DNA from: Cladophialophora immunda
Lineage: Eukaryota > Ascomycota > Eurotiomycetes > Chaetothyriales > Herpotrichiellaceae
Direction: 5' to 3'
Length of the DNA stretch: 64,000 nucleotides
NCBI RefSeq assembly: GCF_000835495.1
Contig: NW_015622544.1
Span: forward strand, 5,174,855 to 5,238,854
The translations under genes and the position numbers were made by a program. Below are positions 22,828 through 35,508 of the stretch, one piece after another. Position 1 is the first letter of the stretch. Every line of letters begins with the position of its first letter. Under the pieces are notes generated by a model that was not told the origin of the DNA, ran no database searches, and worked only from the letters and a program-made list of their open reading frames with translations.

Positions 22828-25800
22828 ATGGACTCTATCGACGACAGCAATCCTTTCACCAAGGCCCAGACCGTTCATCCTGAAGTTCGAGCCTATGTGT
22901 ACAGTCTGGTTAACGCAGTATGTGGCTCGATGCACGGTTGACAGACCAGATATGCTAACGTCCACCAGCTTGGCGGGAGTAGTACAGACGACGATGGCCA
23001 CTACGTCCTCGGTGACGATGCGCTCGCCTGTCTTCGAGATCTCAAGCGGTGGTTGAAGCTGTATGATGAGAAGAACAACCGACTCGATGTGGCGAGATGT
23101 CTCGCAGAAGCCAAGCTCGTCGGAGGAGACCTGGTCCCTATTCTCGCCTCATGGCCCGAAGACGGCAAGGAGAACAAACTGAAAGCTCGAGTTGCATTGG
23201 CATGCTTGGAAGTATTAGTCCCCCTGACATGGCCACTTGAGACTACAGGAGAAATGACCGTCAACCATCACCGACACACGCCATACATTCAGCAAGCCCA
23301 AGTCATCTACAAGGCCGCCATCCTGGGCTGCGATACTAGCAATATCCTGCGTCAGGTAGTGCGAATTGGCCTGCCCTCGGTAGCCGCGGCGAGAGACGAG
23401 AGAACGAGCCGAGACGAAGGCATCCTCAAGCTTATGCTCTACTTTTTCCGAAATATCGCTGTTATACAGCAGGTTCCCAACTTGCCCAGCCAAGGTTTAG
23501 ATTCAGAAGTCTCCCGATCAGCGACCATAGAGGCATTCAGAGACCAAGATATTTTCGCCTTACTTCTGACCATCTGCTCAAATATGGGAGAAGATTTCAA
23601 CTTGCAGGACGTTATTGTGTTGGATATAATCTTCAATCTGATTAAAGGTGTCGACCCAAGAAGGTTGTGGATGACCCAGCAAGAGAGAAAAAGTCAGGGT
23701 ATCACTGATCTAGGAGCTGCTCTGGCCGTGGAAGAAAGCAAGAACCGAGACACGAAGAAGCATCAATGGAGCAGACATGGGCGCTTCGGAACCATGCTTT
23801 GGGTGAAGCGGGATGGGGAAAAGATGTCTGCTGTTTCGGGTCAAGACAACCTCCGGAACGATCAGCAAGCGTTGTTGAACATGGACAAGTCAAAAAAATG
23901 GAATAAGCCCCAGCAGAAACGGAGAGACATCGACCACACAATCCACGATTTCGACCGCACTACGCATCTGACAGATTCTGCAGCCGAGAAACTCCGGAAC
24001 TTCGTCGAGGAGTTCCTCGATTCTGGCTTCAATCCATTCTTCACACATCTCCGCAAAGCCATTGAGCGAGAAGCAGAACGGTTGCTCGACGTCAACTATC
24101 GCCAGTTCTTCTACGCGGTTGCATGGTTTCTCGAAGCCGAACGTATCCGACGTGAGACGCAAAAGAAGGAGGTTAAGCCGGACAAAGTCCGAGATGATTT
24201 CACTGATGAGAGCTATTCAATTGTTGCGGCCGTGCTCAATCAAGAAACGTTCATCATGCTAAATCGATTTATGCAAGTGTCGTTGGATAACAAAGAGTGG
24301 CAAGACTTGAATGCTTGCATGCGTTGCTTCACGCAGGTTTTGCTTACAGTCCAGGAGATGGCACAGAGTCCCCTGGAAGAGGATCAAGAAATCGCAGACA
24401 ATATCCAGAACCGAATATTCTACGAGGAAACGACGCATGATCGAGTTGTAGAGATCCTGAAAGGATACAAGGATCAAGGTTTTGGCTATCTCGATGCCTG
24501 CACCGAGCTAGCACACGTCTTTTTACGCATGCTGGAGAGATATTCGAAGGAGAATGTCGACCTGCAGATACGCTCTCGACGCCGGGTGAAGAAGAAGCGA
24601 AAGGAGGAGATGAGAAAGACTGCTGAAGGTGGTGACGATCCTGCTGCAGATGACGAGGTCTCTGAAATGGAAGACATTGCCGATGTGATTCAAGTCTCCA
24701 AGGAACGAAAGTTCGATTTCAACCGCTTCGCAGCAAAGTTCTCTACCCAGAACTCAGTCAATACCTTTGTCTCTCTTACCGCACTGTACCGAGATCTCAG
24801 CCTTGAACAGCTCAAACGTGCCCATCGATTCTTCTATCGAGTGGCGTTCAAGCAGGACCTGGCTGTCCTACTCTACCGCATCGACATTATCGCTCTTTTC
24901 AATAAGATGATCACTGGCCCGGAGGCGCTTGATCGGAAACATGCGATGTACAAGGAATGGTCGGAATTTGCTCGTCAAGTGTTTAAGAAAATGTTCAAGA
25001 AGATCGACCAAAGACCGGAGCTGATAGTGGAAATGCTATTCAGCAAAATCAACTCGACTTTGTACTATCTTGAATATGGCCAAGAGAAACAGACGATTGC
25101 AGCAAGTCGTGCTCCTGCAGAGTTAGAAGTCAGGCCAGCACCCGGAAGAGATGTGAAAGAGCAGATCGGTATTGTTATTACAGCTCTGTTGAAAGACGGC
25201 AAGACAGACCTTGTCCGATGGGTGAAGACCATATTGGGGAACGCCTTCGACGAAAGACATGGCTGGGAAGCAGAAGCCGAGACACGGAAAGTGGCAATAA
25301 TTGAGGCAGCGCAAAAGGATGGCGAGGACACCCCTGAAAATGTGGATGTTGGTGAACCATCATACATCACAGTACATCCTTCCTCGGATGACATCAAAAT
25401 GGCAATGTTCAAGAACGGAAGATTGAAATTGCTAATGCGCCTTGTTGGCTTTGAAATGCTCGGAGATGAAGACGTGCCTGGAGCGAGCTGGATCATCCCT
25501 GGACATGTATCCGCTGGACAGCTTTCAGACCATAAGGCCACAATAGAACAGTACGAACAGACGCCATGGCAGGGAGAGGATGAGAACGAAGAAGCCGAGG
25601 ATATGATCCGTCGCGCAAGGAACAAAGAGAGGACAAGTCAAGATGACGAGGATGACGCAGCACGCGGCGCTTTCCTTGACGATTCTGAGGGTGAAGAGGA
25701 GTTCCTATTTCCGGACAATCCGCGGAAAAAGAAAGCGAAGAACGCCATTGCTGAGCTCCGGGCAAAGCGCAAAAGAAAGCGAGGCGAGGATGACGGCGAT

Positions 25801-26436
25801 GAGGATGACATTGACGAAGGACTAGCAGCTGAACGACGAGCAGCGCGAAAAGCAGCTGCATTGGACAGGCGACGCAAAATCAAGAGTGAAGCTTACATCA
25901 GGGATAGTGACGAGGAATCGGATGAGGAGAAGGATCGCCAATTCTTCGAACGGGAGGAGCAGATGCGGACGAAGTATGCGGAGAAGATTCGAAACGAACT
26001 TCGAAACCAGATCAGTCTGGGTGTGAGTGAGAAGCAATCCAAACCAGCAAGCAAGAGAGCACAGAATAAGCGTGTTGCTCCGACCGATGAAGAGCGAGAC
26101 GGTGATGATGATCTGCTTATGACCGACATCGATGACCACCACACCGAGACAGCTTCGTCGCAGCAACGGAGGGCATGGGATAGCGAGGAGGAGGGAGAGG
26201 ATGATGGCGATACTCCAATGTCTTCTCAGAGCGCGAGCGCGAATGTTGATCTGACAATTGAGAAGACGGTCCTCAGGGAGCTTGACCAGCCACGCTCAGC
26301 TGTCGAGCCAAGCACAAAAGCTGCTCAAGAGGAGATAGAGCTCAGAGATGAGGATGAAGACGTGATGCCGACGGCGAGACGGCGGCCTGTGATCAGAGGG
26401 GGTTTTGTTGTGGACAGTGATGATGATGATGACTGA
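22828..26436 (+). CDS. tof1: Tof1/Swi1 (Timeless) replication fork protection protein
   Basis: Exon 1 (22828-22917, 30 codons) is joined by a 51-base intron with a TGCTAAC branch site to exon 2 (22969-26436), giving about 1185 residues, near the usual length. The N-terminal Timeless domain is recognisable (QTVHPEVRAYVYSLVNALGG, CLRDLKRWLKLYDEKNNRLD, VLVPLTWPLE, LRNFVEEFLDSGFNPFFTHL). A basic KKKRKEE-type stretch lies near residue 590, and the C-terminal third is extremely acidic with Lys/Arg blocks (several DDDD or EEE runs). With Csm3/Tipin it forms the complex that stabilises stalled forks and activates the S-phase checkpoint. The gene is intact and the reading frame is clean over 3.4 kb. 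Confidence 0.95.
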
Positions 26437-26839
26437 ATACGAAGGCCCATTGTGGGGGATTGTCTATCGCGTGTGGACAGATCGATGGAAATAGTTGTTT
26501 ACCTGGTATTCTGGATTAGACATGCCGTTTCTGGGAGAAAAACAGAGAATTCCAGCCCATGTCGGGATCCGCCGACGGCCATTAAGCGACATTGACGCCA
26601 CGCCGATTGGCTGCCACCTTGGTCTTCGTCGAAACCTTTTTCTGCTTGCTTGCTTCTTCTTCCATTCGTATTCCTGATAAGGGCTCTCTCTCGCTGCTAC
26701 TGTGAAAGAGAGCCAAGAGCTGCTTTGGTTTTCGTTGTTATTTCCACCCTTCCTCTGCTCTACTTAGATGCTTCGACGCTCCTCGAAGGCTTAGACTCTT
26801 TTCCACCTGGTTTCCAGACACATTGCGGATAGACGGAAA
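26437..26839. other. Intergenic between Tof1 and guanine deaminase
   Basis: This holds the Tof1 3' flank and the guanine deaminase promoter. A pyrimidine-rich stretch (about 26640-26770) precedes the start, as is common in fungal promoters. Confidence 0.55.
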
Positions 26840-28400
26840 ATGACCCAGAAACGGATTTATTTTGGCCGATTCATCTCCACGCCGAAGCCTGATGAACTTC
26901 TGATACGGACAGGCGCCGTGCTGGTGGACAAGAAGAACGGCAGAGGAGTTATAGAAAAGGCAGACTGGACTGTAAACGGGCCAAACGATGCGCTCAGCAA
27001 GTTCGGCGTGGAGGCGCCGGTGGTGACAGCCGACGAGAATGCATTCTTCTTTCCTGGATTTATTGGTAGGTTTACACTTGGGCTGATAACACCTCACCTA
27101 GCTCATACATCTGGGTTACCATCAAAAAGAAGCGAGAAGCGTTTCTGACTCCCAATGCTGGAAATGGTTATGTTGTTCGGCGAACAGGGCTGACCACTGC
27201 TCTGACATAGATACCCATATACACGCTTCACAATACCCCAATGCCGGAATATTCGGAAAGTCGACACTACTGGATTGGCTAACCACATACACATTTCCCC
27301 TGGAATCTTCCCTTGGCACCGACAAATCTCCCATGTACAAGGATTCAATTGAGCCGCCCGACCCGCTCGCTCGCGCCAAAGCTGTCTACAACAGAGTCAT
27401 CAGCAAGACACTCTCACTCGGGACGACAACGGCATCATACTATGCCACCATTCACCTGGAGGCGACGAATCTCCTTGCTGACATTGCCTTCAAAAAGGGC
27501 CAGAGGGCGTATATCGGACGAGTGTGCATGGACCGGCCCGAGGCCTGCCCGGACTATTATCGAGACGAGAGCACGGAGCAGACGATAGCAAACACGAAAG
27601 CCAGCATCGAATATTGCAAATCCCTGGATCCCTCGGGAGAGCTTGTGGCCCACATCATCACGCCGAGATTTGCGCCCAGCTGTCTCCCGGAAACACTCTC
27701 CCAACTGGGCGCATTGGCCAAGGAAGAAGATCTCAGAGTGCAGACGCACATCTCGGAGAACCTGAACGAAGTGAAATGGGTCAAGGAGTTGTTCCCCGAT
27801 CAATCGAGTTACGCAGGGGTCTATGATCATCACGGGCTGCTGACATCACGAACGATCCTGGCGCATGCAGTACACCTCAGCAAAGAGGAGATGCAACTCG
27901 TCAAGCAGAGGAAAACAAAAGTCAGTCACTGTCCCGCCAGCAACAGTGCCCTGGGGAGTGGATTTTGCCCGGTGCGGACGTTGTTGGATGAAGGGGTTGA
28001 GGTTGGCCTGGGCACAGATGTCAGTGGCGGGTATAGCCCCAGCATACTCGACGCGGTGCGGAATGCTTGCATTGTGAGTCGGCACGTGGGGTTCTTGAAT
28101 GGTGGCGATAGCAAGTTCAATCTCAGCGTTGCCGAGGGGCTGTGGCTGGCTACGATGGGCGGCGCAAAAGTCGTAGGGATGGAAGGACGGCTAGGTGGAT
28201 TCGAGGAGGGAATGCTTTGGGATGTGCAGGAGATTGTGATGGGGAACGTCGATTCTAGTGGTGGAGGGGCTGATACAGGGGTGGACATCTTCGGATGGGA
28301 AGCTTGGGAGGATCGAGTGGCCAAATGGGTATGGAATGGCGACGAAAGGAACGTGAAACGGGTCTGGGTCGGAGGGAGGTTGGTACACGAGAGGCGGTAA
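26840..28400 (+). CDS. Guanine deaminase
   Basis: Exon 1 (26840-27065) and exon 2 (27211-28400) are joined across a 145-base intron exactly at the metal site, so that GF-I-DTHIHASQYPNAG is restored; the product is about 471 residues, normal for the family. Amidohydrolase metal ligands seen are the HxH of DTHIHA, His in THISENLNEV, His in ILAHAVHL, and Asp in GLGTDVSGGYS. Other family text is SLGTTTASYYATIH and RAYIGRVCMD. It hydrolyses guanine to xanthine and ammonia in purine salvage and nitrogen use. The intron is longer than most here, and its interior contains stops in the coding frame, so it must be spliced. Confidence 0.95.
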
Positions 28401-29052
28401 TTGCGTTACGAACAGGAGAAGGCAAATCCCAGTGCTATCGATTGGGAGTTTGAATTGGTGCTCACGATATTCTCCACAATTATATCCCTATGTACCTACC
28501 CACTACTTAGGTCGTGTTTGGGATGCCACATATGGTTGTGTTTGATATACTTCGTATATCGTATATGCTCGCCAAGACTGCTTATATAACCATAGACAGC
28601 GTTGTCACGTGGCTGTCATTCTGGATATGATCTCCAGCCAAATTCCATCCCTGCGCCAACCCGCCACCACCCACCACCCACCACCGCATTGTCACCAGTG
28701 CCTCACATCTGATCGACGGCGGGCGGCCAGAAAGCTTGAACCGGCGCAACCCTCGTTTCCATTTCACGTGCGTTTTTATTCGATCAACAATGGTCGTTGA
28801 TTCCTTCTTCTTACCACCCATCTCACTCTCGTTACCCTCATTTCCCTCATTTCTCCTACTAGTTCCAGTCCGCCATGCAAGAGCACTGCCTCCATTCGCC
28901 CGGCAAGTAGGTGCAGAAGCAATGCCCGGTCCTCGTGACGTGCTCACTGGCTGGCCTCGGATCATTCACTTTCACCCTTAGAGCTCCTCCAGCCTAGCCC
29001 TCCACTTGTGCCCCCCACGAGCCTCAGGGCAAACCTGAGCTCGGTCGCCAAC
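28401..29052. other. Intergenic, promoter and leader of NTE1
   Basis: No gene is seen. A CCACC-repeat patch lies at about 28661-28687, and a pyrimidine-rich leader extends through about 28800-28860. Confidence 0.5.
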
Positions 29053-32000
29053 ATGAATGCCTCCGCCGCAGGTTCAAATGTCCTGGTGGGACATGGACAA
29101 TCGTCGCCTGGAAGGGGCTTTGGTGCTGCCATCATATCTCTCGTGACTTTTCTCCCTCATGCGCTGTTATGGATCATAGCATTCTGTACAATTACGCTGC
29201 CGACATGGTTGTTCACTCTTTTTTCGATGAGCTTGACCTTTACCATGAATTTCACTACTCTGTAAGCGACGCCCCTCACTCGTTTTACCTTTTCTCCTAC
29301 TGACAGCTTGAAGGCTCTTGATCTTCGTCGCCGTGGTCTCGACCGTCAGTTGGTTCATCCGCTATCGTTTCCTAAACTATTATACACATCTACCTCAAGA
29401 GCCGCAGCGAAAAGAACCCCAGATAGACTTGTTTCCAGACACACAAGATGGAGACTCGAAACCAGGATTGGCCAACTACCTCGACGAATTCCTTAGCGCA
29501 ATCAAGGTGTTTGGATACCTGGAAAGGCCCATCTTTCACGAATTGACGCGAACGATGCAGACTAGGAAGCTCATCGCGGGGGAGACATTGCTGCTTGAGG
29601 AAGAGAAAGGGTTCTGTTTGGTGGTGGACGGGCTGGTCCAGATATTTGTCAAATCTTTGAGAGACTCGCCCGACGGCACCAGTACTGGTCAAATTGACTT
29701 GTTCGACGAAGACGAAGGATATCGGGAAGGCAATCAAGGATATCAGTTATTGACCGAAGTTAAGAATGGAGCGTCAATGTCCTCTTTATTCTCAATCCTG
29801 TCCTTGTTCACCGAAGATGTCAAGCTGCGCCATGACGACCAGATTCCCAATGGCACGCGATTTACCAACCACGTCACTCGCACCCCAGATTCGAACGTTG
29901 CCAGCCCGACAATGGATCCGCCGACGCCAGGGTCAGCCGTCGCTGGTGGTCTTAGCGAAACGCAGAAAGCCAGGCTCCCTAGCGTGCCACCGTTGACCCT
30001 TGGATCTGCCTTTGATGAACGCCACTATAAGAACCACCAAGCCAGACCCAAGCTTTCGGTTTCTGCGCATCCTGATATTGTGGCGCGAGCAGTGGTTGAC
30101 ACCACCATAGCCATCATCCCGGCAAGCGCATTTCGCCGCTTGACTAGAGTGTACCCCAAAGCCACCGCCCACATAGTACAGGTGATATTGACAAGGCTGC
30201 ACCGAGTGACGCTGTCAACCGCGCATCAGTATCTCGGACTGACCTCGGAGGTCCTGCAGATCGAGAAGCTGATGAACAAATACACCAGTTATGATCTACC
30301 CAACCATCTCCGCGGCCATGCCCTTGACAGATTACGGGACAAGTTTGCCAAAGAACGAGAGAGGATTGGCCCCGAAGAAGGAACGAAAGGGATTGCATTA
30401 CACAATCCGACAGCAGGCCGGCGGAGATCTTCAAGTGGCCTTCGCAAAGAAGCCGCCACGATAGCTCGGCTCAACGCAGCAAAGGGAGCGAGCTCTTCTT
30501 CGGCACCGAATTCCATACGGCCGGGAATAGGTGACAGAAACGTCAGCTCGGGTGATCTGCATGGCGCGTCGAGGCCAAGTCAGAGACCAACCAGCCTTCA
30601 TCTCCGCTCGACCTCGAATTGGACGAGTATGGGAGCCCCTGACGGGTTCAGGATGGAGCTGAGCCCAATGGGAACCCGAGAACCACAACCTTTTCGCCAG
30701 TCGTCTTTCAGCAACGATATCCCGCACAGACAAGATTCGATCCATGAGGACAGCTTGTTTCGCGAATCTGTGCTGGAGTGCATGGCCAAAGCTCTTGGGT
30801 TGAGCGAAACGGTAACCCAGGCCTTGAAAGGTGTTCCAGTCTCGGTCGAGCAGTCTCCACGGCTTGTATCCTACGACGCAAAACGCCAAACGGCGATTTT
30901 CAATAATGCCTTTGGCTTCATCGACCCCTACGAAGGCTCGGCGGATGGCGAGTCTGAATCCATGACGGCTTCGGCCGCCAGCGTTGGCGGCCCGCTAAAC
31001 AGCCGTACTTTGAACGAGGAATTAATGGACGATGTCGAGATCGTGTATTTTCCAAAAGGCTCTGTGTTGGTCGAGCAAGGCGAACGGAACCCGGGTCTCT
31101 ACTATGTGATTGACGGCTTCTTAGGTGTTAGCATCCCGGTCGAAGAGAAAGAAGAGAAACAAGAATCAGACGATCGCCGCCGGTCGCGGAGAGGCTCAAG
31201 AGACGACACTTTCCCACGTCTTCGAAGAACTAAAACCTCCACTTCGCGAACTCAATCGACCGCAGGCTTCCCGGGACAACCCAAAGACAACAAAAGAATG
31301 GTGCAGAAGACGTTGTTTCTGGTCAAACCTGGTGGCATTGCTGGCTACGTTGGGACACTGTCGTCCTACAGATCTTTTACGGATGTGACGGCCAAAACGG
31401 ACGTCTATGTGGGTTTCCTCCCTCGTTCCGCATTGGAGAGGGTTGCCGAGAAATATCCAATTGTCCTCCTGACAATGGCGAAACGCCTCACCAGTCTGCT
31501 CCCGAGGCTGATCTTACATATTGACTTTGCTCTCGAGTGGGTACAAGTCAATGCCGGTCAAGTCATCCATCACCAGGGAGACGATAGCGATGCCATCTAC
31601 ATCGTCCTCAACGGGCGACTACGAGCAGTCCGCGAGCTGGAGGGTGGAACCATGAGGGTGACAGGAGAATACGGCCAAGGTGAAAGCATCGGGGAGTTGG
31701 AAGTTATGACCGATGGCACCAGGCCAGCCACCCTCCACGCTATACGTGACACAGAACTGGCCAAGTTCCCGAGAAGCCTCTTTAACAGTCTCGCACAGGA
31801 GCATCCCAATATCACCATCCAAATTTCAAAGTTGATCGCGCAGCGCATGCGAGCGCTTGTCGAAGCTCCGATGACGGAAAAGGGCCAAGAGAGGAAGAGA
31901 GCCGCGTTGAGTGATTCAAGCACATCTACCCTGAATCTCCGGACGATAGCGGTGTTGCCAGTCACAGCGGGAGTCCCAGTCGTTGAATTTGGGAATCGGT

Positions 32001-33556
32001 TACTGGCAGCATTAAGCCAGACCGGAGTGCCGAATGGCGTTACGTTGCTAAACCAAGCCATCATCCTTAGCCACCTTGGCCGACACGCCTTCAACCGTAT
32101 GGGTCGTCTCAAGCTGTCACAGTATCTCGCCGACCTCGAAGAGAAATATGGTATGGTGCTCTACATAGCAGATACCAGTGTGAATGCTCCATGGACTCAA
32201 ACTTGCATCTCCCAAGCAGACTGCATTCTGCTGGTTGGCTTGGCTGAGAGCTCACCGAGTATTGGTGAGTACGAGCGATTCCTTCTGGGAATGAAAACAA
32301 CCGCCCGGAAAGACCTTGTCCTCCTCCACGTCGATCGATACTCGCAACCAGGCCTGACCAGGAAATGGATGAGCAACCGAATGTGGATCAACGGTGGTCA
32401 TCATCATATCCAGATGGCATTTCGTGTGAGCCCCGAAGCCACGCCGCATTCCCCTCCGCGAAGGTTCGGCTCGGCGATCAAGCAAAGTGTCCAGGTCATT
32501 CAAGCCGAGATCCAGAAGTACACCTCTCGCCGAGTTCGCCAGGCGCCGCTGTATTCTGCTGATACCCCTTTCAAAGGCGACCTGCATCGACTTGCGAGAC
32601 GACTCTGCGGCAAGTCTGTTGGGCTGGTGCTCGGTGGGGGCGGTGCGCGCGGTATTTCACATGTTGGGGTCATCCGGGCCCTCGAAGAGGCAGGCATACC
32701 CATCGACATCGTCGGGGGGACTTCGATCGGTGCATTTTTGGGAGCCCTCTATGCCCGTGATGCAGATGTGGTGCCCATGTACGGGCGCGCGAAGAAATTC
32801 GCGGGTCGGATGGGCAGTATGTGGCGGTTCGCGCTGGACTTGACCTATCCCTCCGCCGCATATACCACCGGTCACGAATTCAACCGTGGCATGTTCAAAG
32901 CGTTTGGGGATTCGCAGATTGAGGACTTTTGGCTGCCTTTCTACTGCAACACTACGAATATCAGCAAATCCCGCGCGGAGATCCACACTTCGGGATATGC
33001 ATGGAGATATGTCAGGGCCAGCATGTCCCTCGCCGGTCTGATCCCGCCAATCTGTGATGAAGGCAGCATGCTGCTTGACGGGGGATACATCGACAACCTC
33101 ACAGTCCAGCACATGAAATCTCTTGGCACCGATCTCGTCTTCGCAGTCGACGTCGGCGCCGTGGACGACGACACTCCGCAACAATATGGCGACACCCTCT
33201 CGGGCTTTTGGTCGCTGCTCAACCGCTGGAACCCTTTCTCTTCGATCCCTAATCCACCGACATTGTCCGACATCCAAGCTCGCCTGGCGTACGTTTCCTC
33301 GGTCGACGCCCTAGAACGCGCGAAAGCCACCCCGGGGTGTATCTACATGCGCCCTCCGATCGAAGCCTACGGGACACTGGAGTTTGCCAAGTTTGACGAG
33401 ATCTACGAGGTCGGGTATAGCTACGCAAAGGAATTCCTTTCGAGACTGCGGAGCGAGGGCCAACTGAATGGCATTATCGACGCCTGGGTGGCCGCGAATG
33501 ATGAGGAGGGCAAGAAGCTGTTGAGAGCAATGGCGCCGAGGCGGGCGAGTATTTGA
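29053..33556 (+). CDS. nte1: Lysophospholipase NTE1 (patatin-like, cyclic-nucleotide-binding domains)
   Basis: Exon 1 (29053-29261) and exon 2 (29314-33556) give about 1483 residues, the usual NTE1 size. Two N-terminal membrane helices (about residues 25-60 and 70-90) are followed by cyclic-nucleotide-binding-like folds around residues 160-300, 635-760 and 810-900. A patatin domain comes next, with the oxyanion motif GGGGARG (about 1177), the catalytic Ser in GGTSIGAF (about 1207) and the Asp in DGGYIDN (about 1325). It deacylates phosphatidylcholine and lysophosphatidylcholine at the ER. The frame-preserving acceptor is ..CTTGAAG, not the nearer ..TGACAG, which would shift the frame. A Ser/Arg-rich linker lies between the first two nucleotide-binding folds. 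Confidence 0.95.
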
Positions 33557-34052
33557 GACGCCGATGTCGACCGCGCCGTTCGAAGCCAGGGCATACAATC
33601 TTGGTTCGTCGACATTGATAAAGTTACACGTACCTCTCAGAGACGACGTAGTTTGAAGATGCCGTCACGTTAGCTGTCTTGACTGCATCTTGACTCGTAC
33701 GTTCCGAGGCTGGCGTGTCCAGGGAGACTCGCTCTTGACCGGTAATATAAATCTGCTAGAACCGAACGCAAAAGCTGCAATCTAGGCTGTTAAACAACCA
33801 TATCATGTCACGCATGCTATGCCATTGCGATTGCGATTGCTATGCTATGTTACCGCAAGCTTTCTCAGTTCCCCCATCTGAATCTGACTTGGACGAGGTA
33901 CTCGTGTCGAGATGATATAATATAATGTGGTATAGTATAAGTTATAACCAAATGACCAAGTCCCAAGGCCCAGGAGTCAGGAGCCAGGAGCCAGGAGCCA
34001 GGACCCAGTGCTCCAGACTCTGGCCTAATGGGCCTAGGGGGCTCCAAAAAAC
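33557..34052. other. Convergent intergenic region with short repeats
   Basis: This is the 3' flank of NTE1 and of the convergent dehydrogenase. It holds TTGCGA-type short repeats around 33820-33842 and the 7-bp tandem repeat at 33970-34004. No gene is seen. Confidence 0.5.
33970..34004. repeat. 7-bp tandem repeat (CCAGGAG), five units
   Basis: Five units in register: CCAGGAG, TCAGGAG, CCAGGAG, CCAGGAG, CCAGGAC. It lies in the 3' intergenic space just outside the dehydrogenase stop codon. Confidence 0.8.
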
Positions 34053-35508
34053 TCATCTGATCTTGGGCGAGATCAGGATCTTGATCTGGTCGTCCTTGTT
34101 GTTGACCAGCTCCTCGAAGCCCTTGGGGCCGGTGTCTTCCAGGGAGATGCGGCTGGTGACCATTTTCTCGTAGCCCTCGAATGAGCCTGTAGGAGACCGC
34201 CGGAGGAGAAGGTAAGTTAAGTTCGGCTCACACACGAGAAGAAAAGAGGAGAGTGGTGATAATAGTCAAGGCCGAGACAGGAGAGTGGTTATCATAGGGA
34301 ATGAGGACGTAGACTTGCCTTTGGCCATCAACTCCATGACCTCCTTAAAGTCCTGCTCGTTGTAGCAGCACGAGCTCATGACCTTGATCTCCTTGAAGAA
34401 GAAGGGCAGGAATTGGATTTGGATCTGGCGGCAAATCTCACGGGTTAGCAAAACCAATCCCCTCGGTTTGTCACGCCATCCATGCATCCATGCACGAGGG
34501 GAAGTAGACTGCAGAAACTCTCACCGGCTTCTCCCACACGGCGACATTGACAAAGGTCCCCATGGACTTGAGGGCGTCAAAGCCCGCCTCCAGCGCGGGC
34601 TGCACGCCGGCACAGTCGAAGACGACATCCACGCCCTTGCCGGCGGTCAGCTCGCGGCACACGTCCCCGACCTTCTCGGTGCGCGGGTCGATGACCCTGT
34701 CGACGACGTCCTTGGCCTGCTCCTTCCGCTTGGCCGTGGGCTCGCTGAGGATGATGCGCGCGACGCGGTGGGCGCGCAGGACCGAGATGAGGGCGGCGCC
34801 CACGGGGCCCCCGCCGAGGATCAGCACGTCCAGCCCCTCGAGGGCCAGCCCGGAGGCCTTGGCCGCGTGGTGGCAGACGACCAGCGGCTCGATGACGGCG
34901 GCGTCGTCCAGGCTCACGTTGGCCGGCAGCGGGAGGCAGTGCGCCTCCTCGACGGTGGCGTACTGGGAGAGCCCGCCGCCCTTGCCGCTGCTGCCGCCGA
35001 TGAAGCCCAGCTTCTGGCAGATGTGGTCGTTGCCGGCCGTGCAGCAGACGCACGTCCGGCAGATGCAGTGCGGGTCGACCATGACGGCCTGCCCGACCTG
35101 CAGCGGCGACCCCGCGGGCACACTCTTCAGCCGCCCGCAGAACTCGTGCCCGAAGATGATGGGCCGCGGCTTGCCGGTCTCTGGATCGACTGTGCGCATC
35201 AAGACGGGGCCTGCAGGGTTGTCATTAATCGGTCAGTCAAGAACCCGGACCAAATTCCCTTGGGTGGCCGAATTGTAGACATCCTCGTATGTCGTTCACA
35301 AGGAGCATTCACCCCACCCCCCCTCTTCGACAGGCGAAAACACTCAATATCGCAACGTACCGGCGGCATACTCGTGCAGATCGCTCCCGCAGATCCCACA
35401 CCACTCAACTTCCACAAGGCATTCGCCTGGACCCGGTTCCGGGACGGGGACGTCCTCGACGCGAATGTCCCTGTTGCCGTAGAAGCGGGCGGCTCTCATG
35501 GACGACAT
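34053..35508 (-). CDS. Zinc-dependent medium-chain dehydrogenase (butanediol/sorbitol dehydrogenase-like)
   Basis: Four exons (35508-35361, 35210-34525, 34424-34319, 34186-34053) sum to 1074 bases and 357 residues. The zinc alcohol dehydrogenase marks are the catalytic-zinc Cys in EWCGICGSDLHEY, GHEFCG, a structural-zinc Cys cluster (CICRTCVCCTAGNDHIC), the Rossmann motif LILGGGPVGAALI and an acidic residue after the second strand (LSEPT), suggesting NAD preference. It most resembles (R,R)-butanediol or polyol dehydrogenases; the exact substrate is uncertain. The third intron only works with a GC donor (AAAG/GCAAGT), a non-canonical but known GC-AG type; the join restores MAKGSFEGYEKMV, which the family expects. 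Confidence 0.92.

Noticed and set aside
25065..25625. 186-codon minus-strand frame inside Tof1
   Set aside because: Ser-rich antisense shadow of the Tof1 coding sequence.
32657..33277. 206-codon minus-strand frame opposite the NTE1 catalytic domain
   Set aside because: Antisense shadow; the plus strand encodes the conserved patatin motifs.
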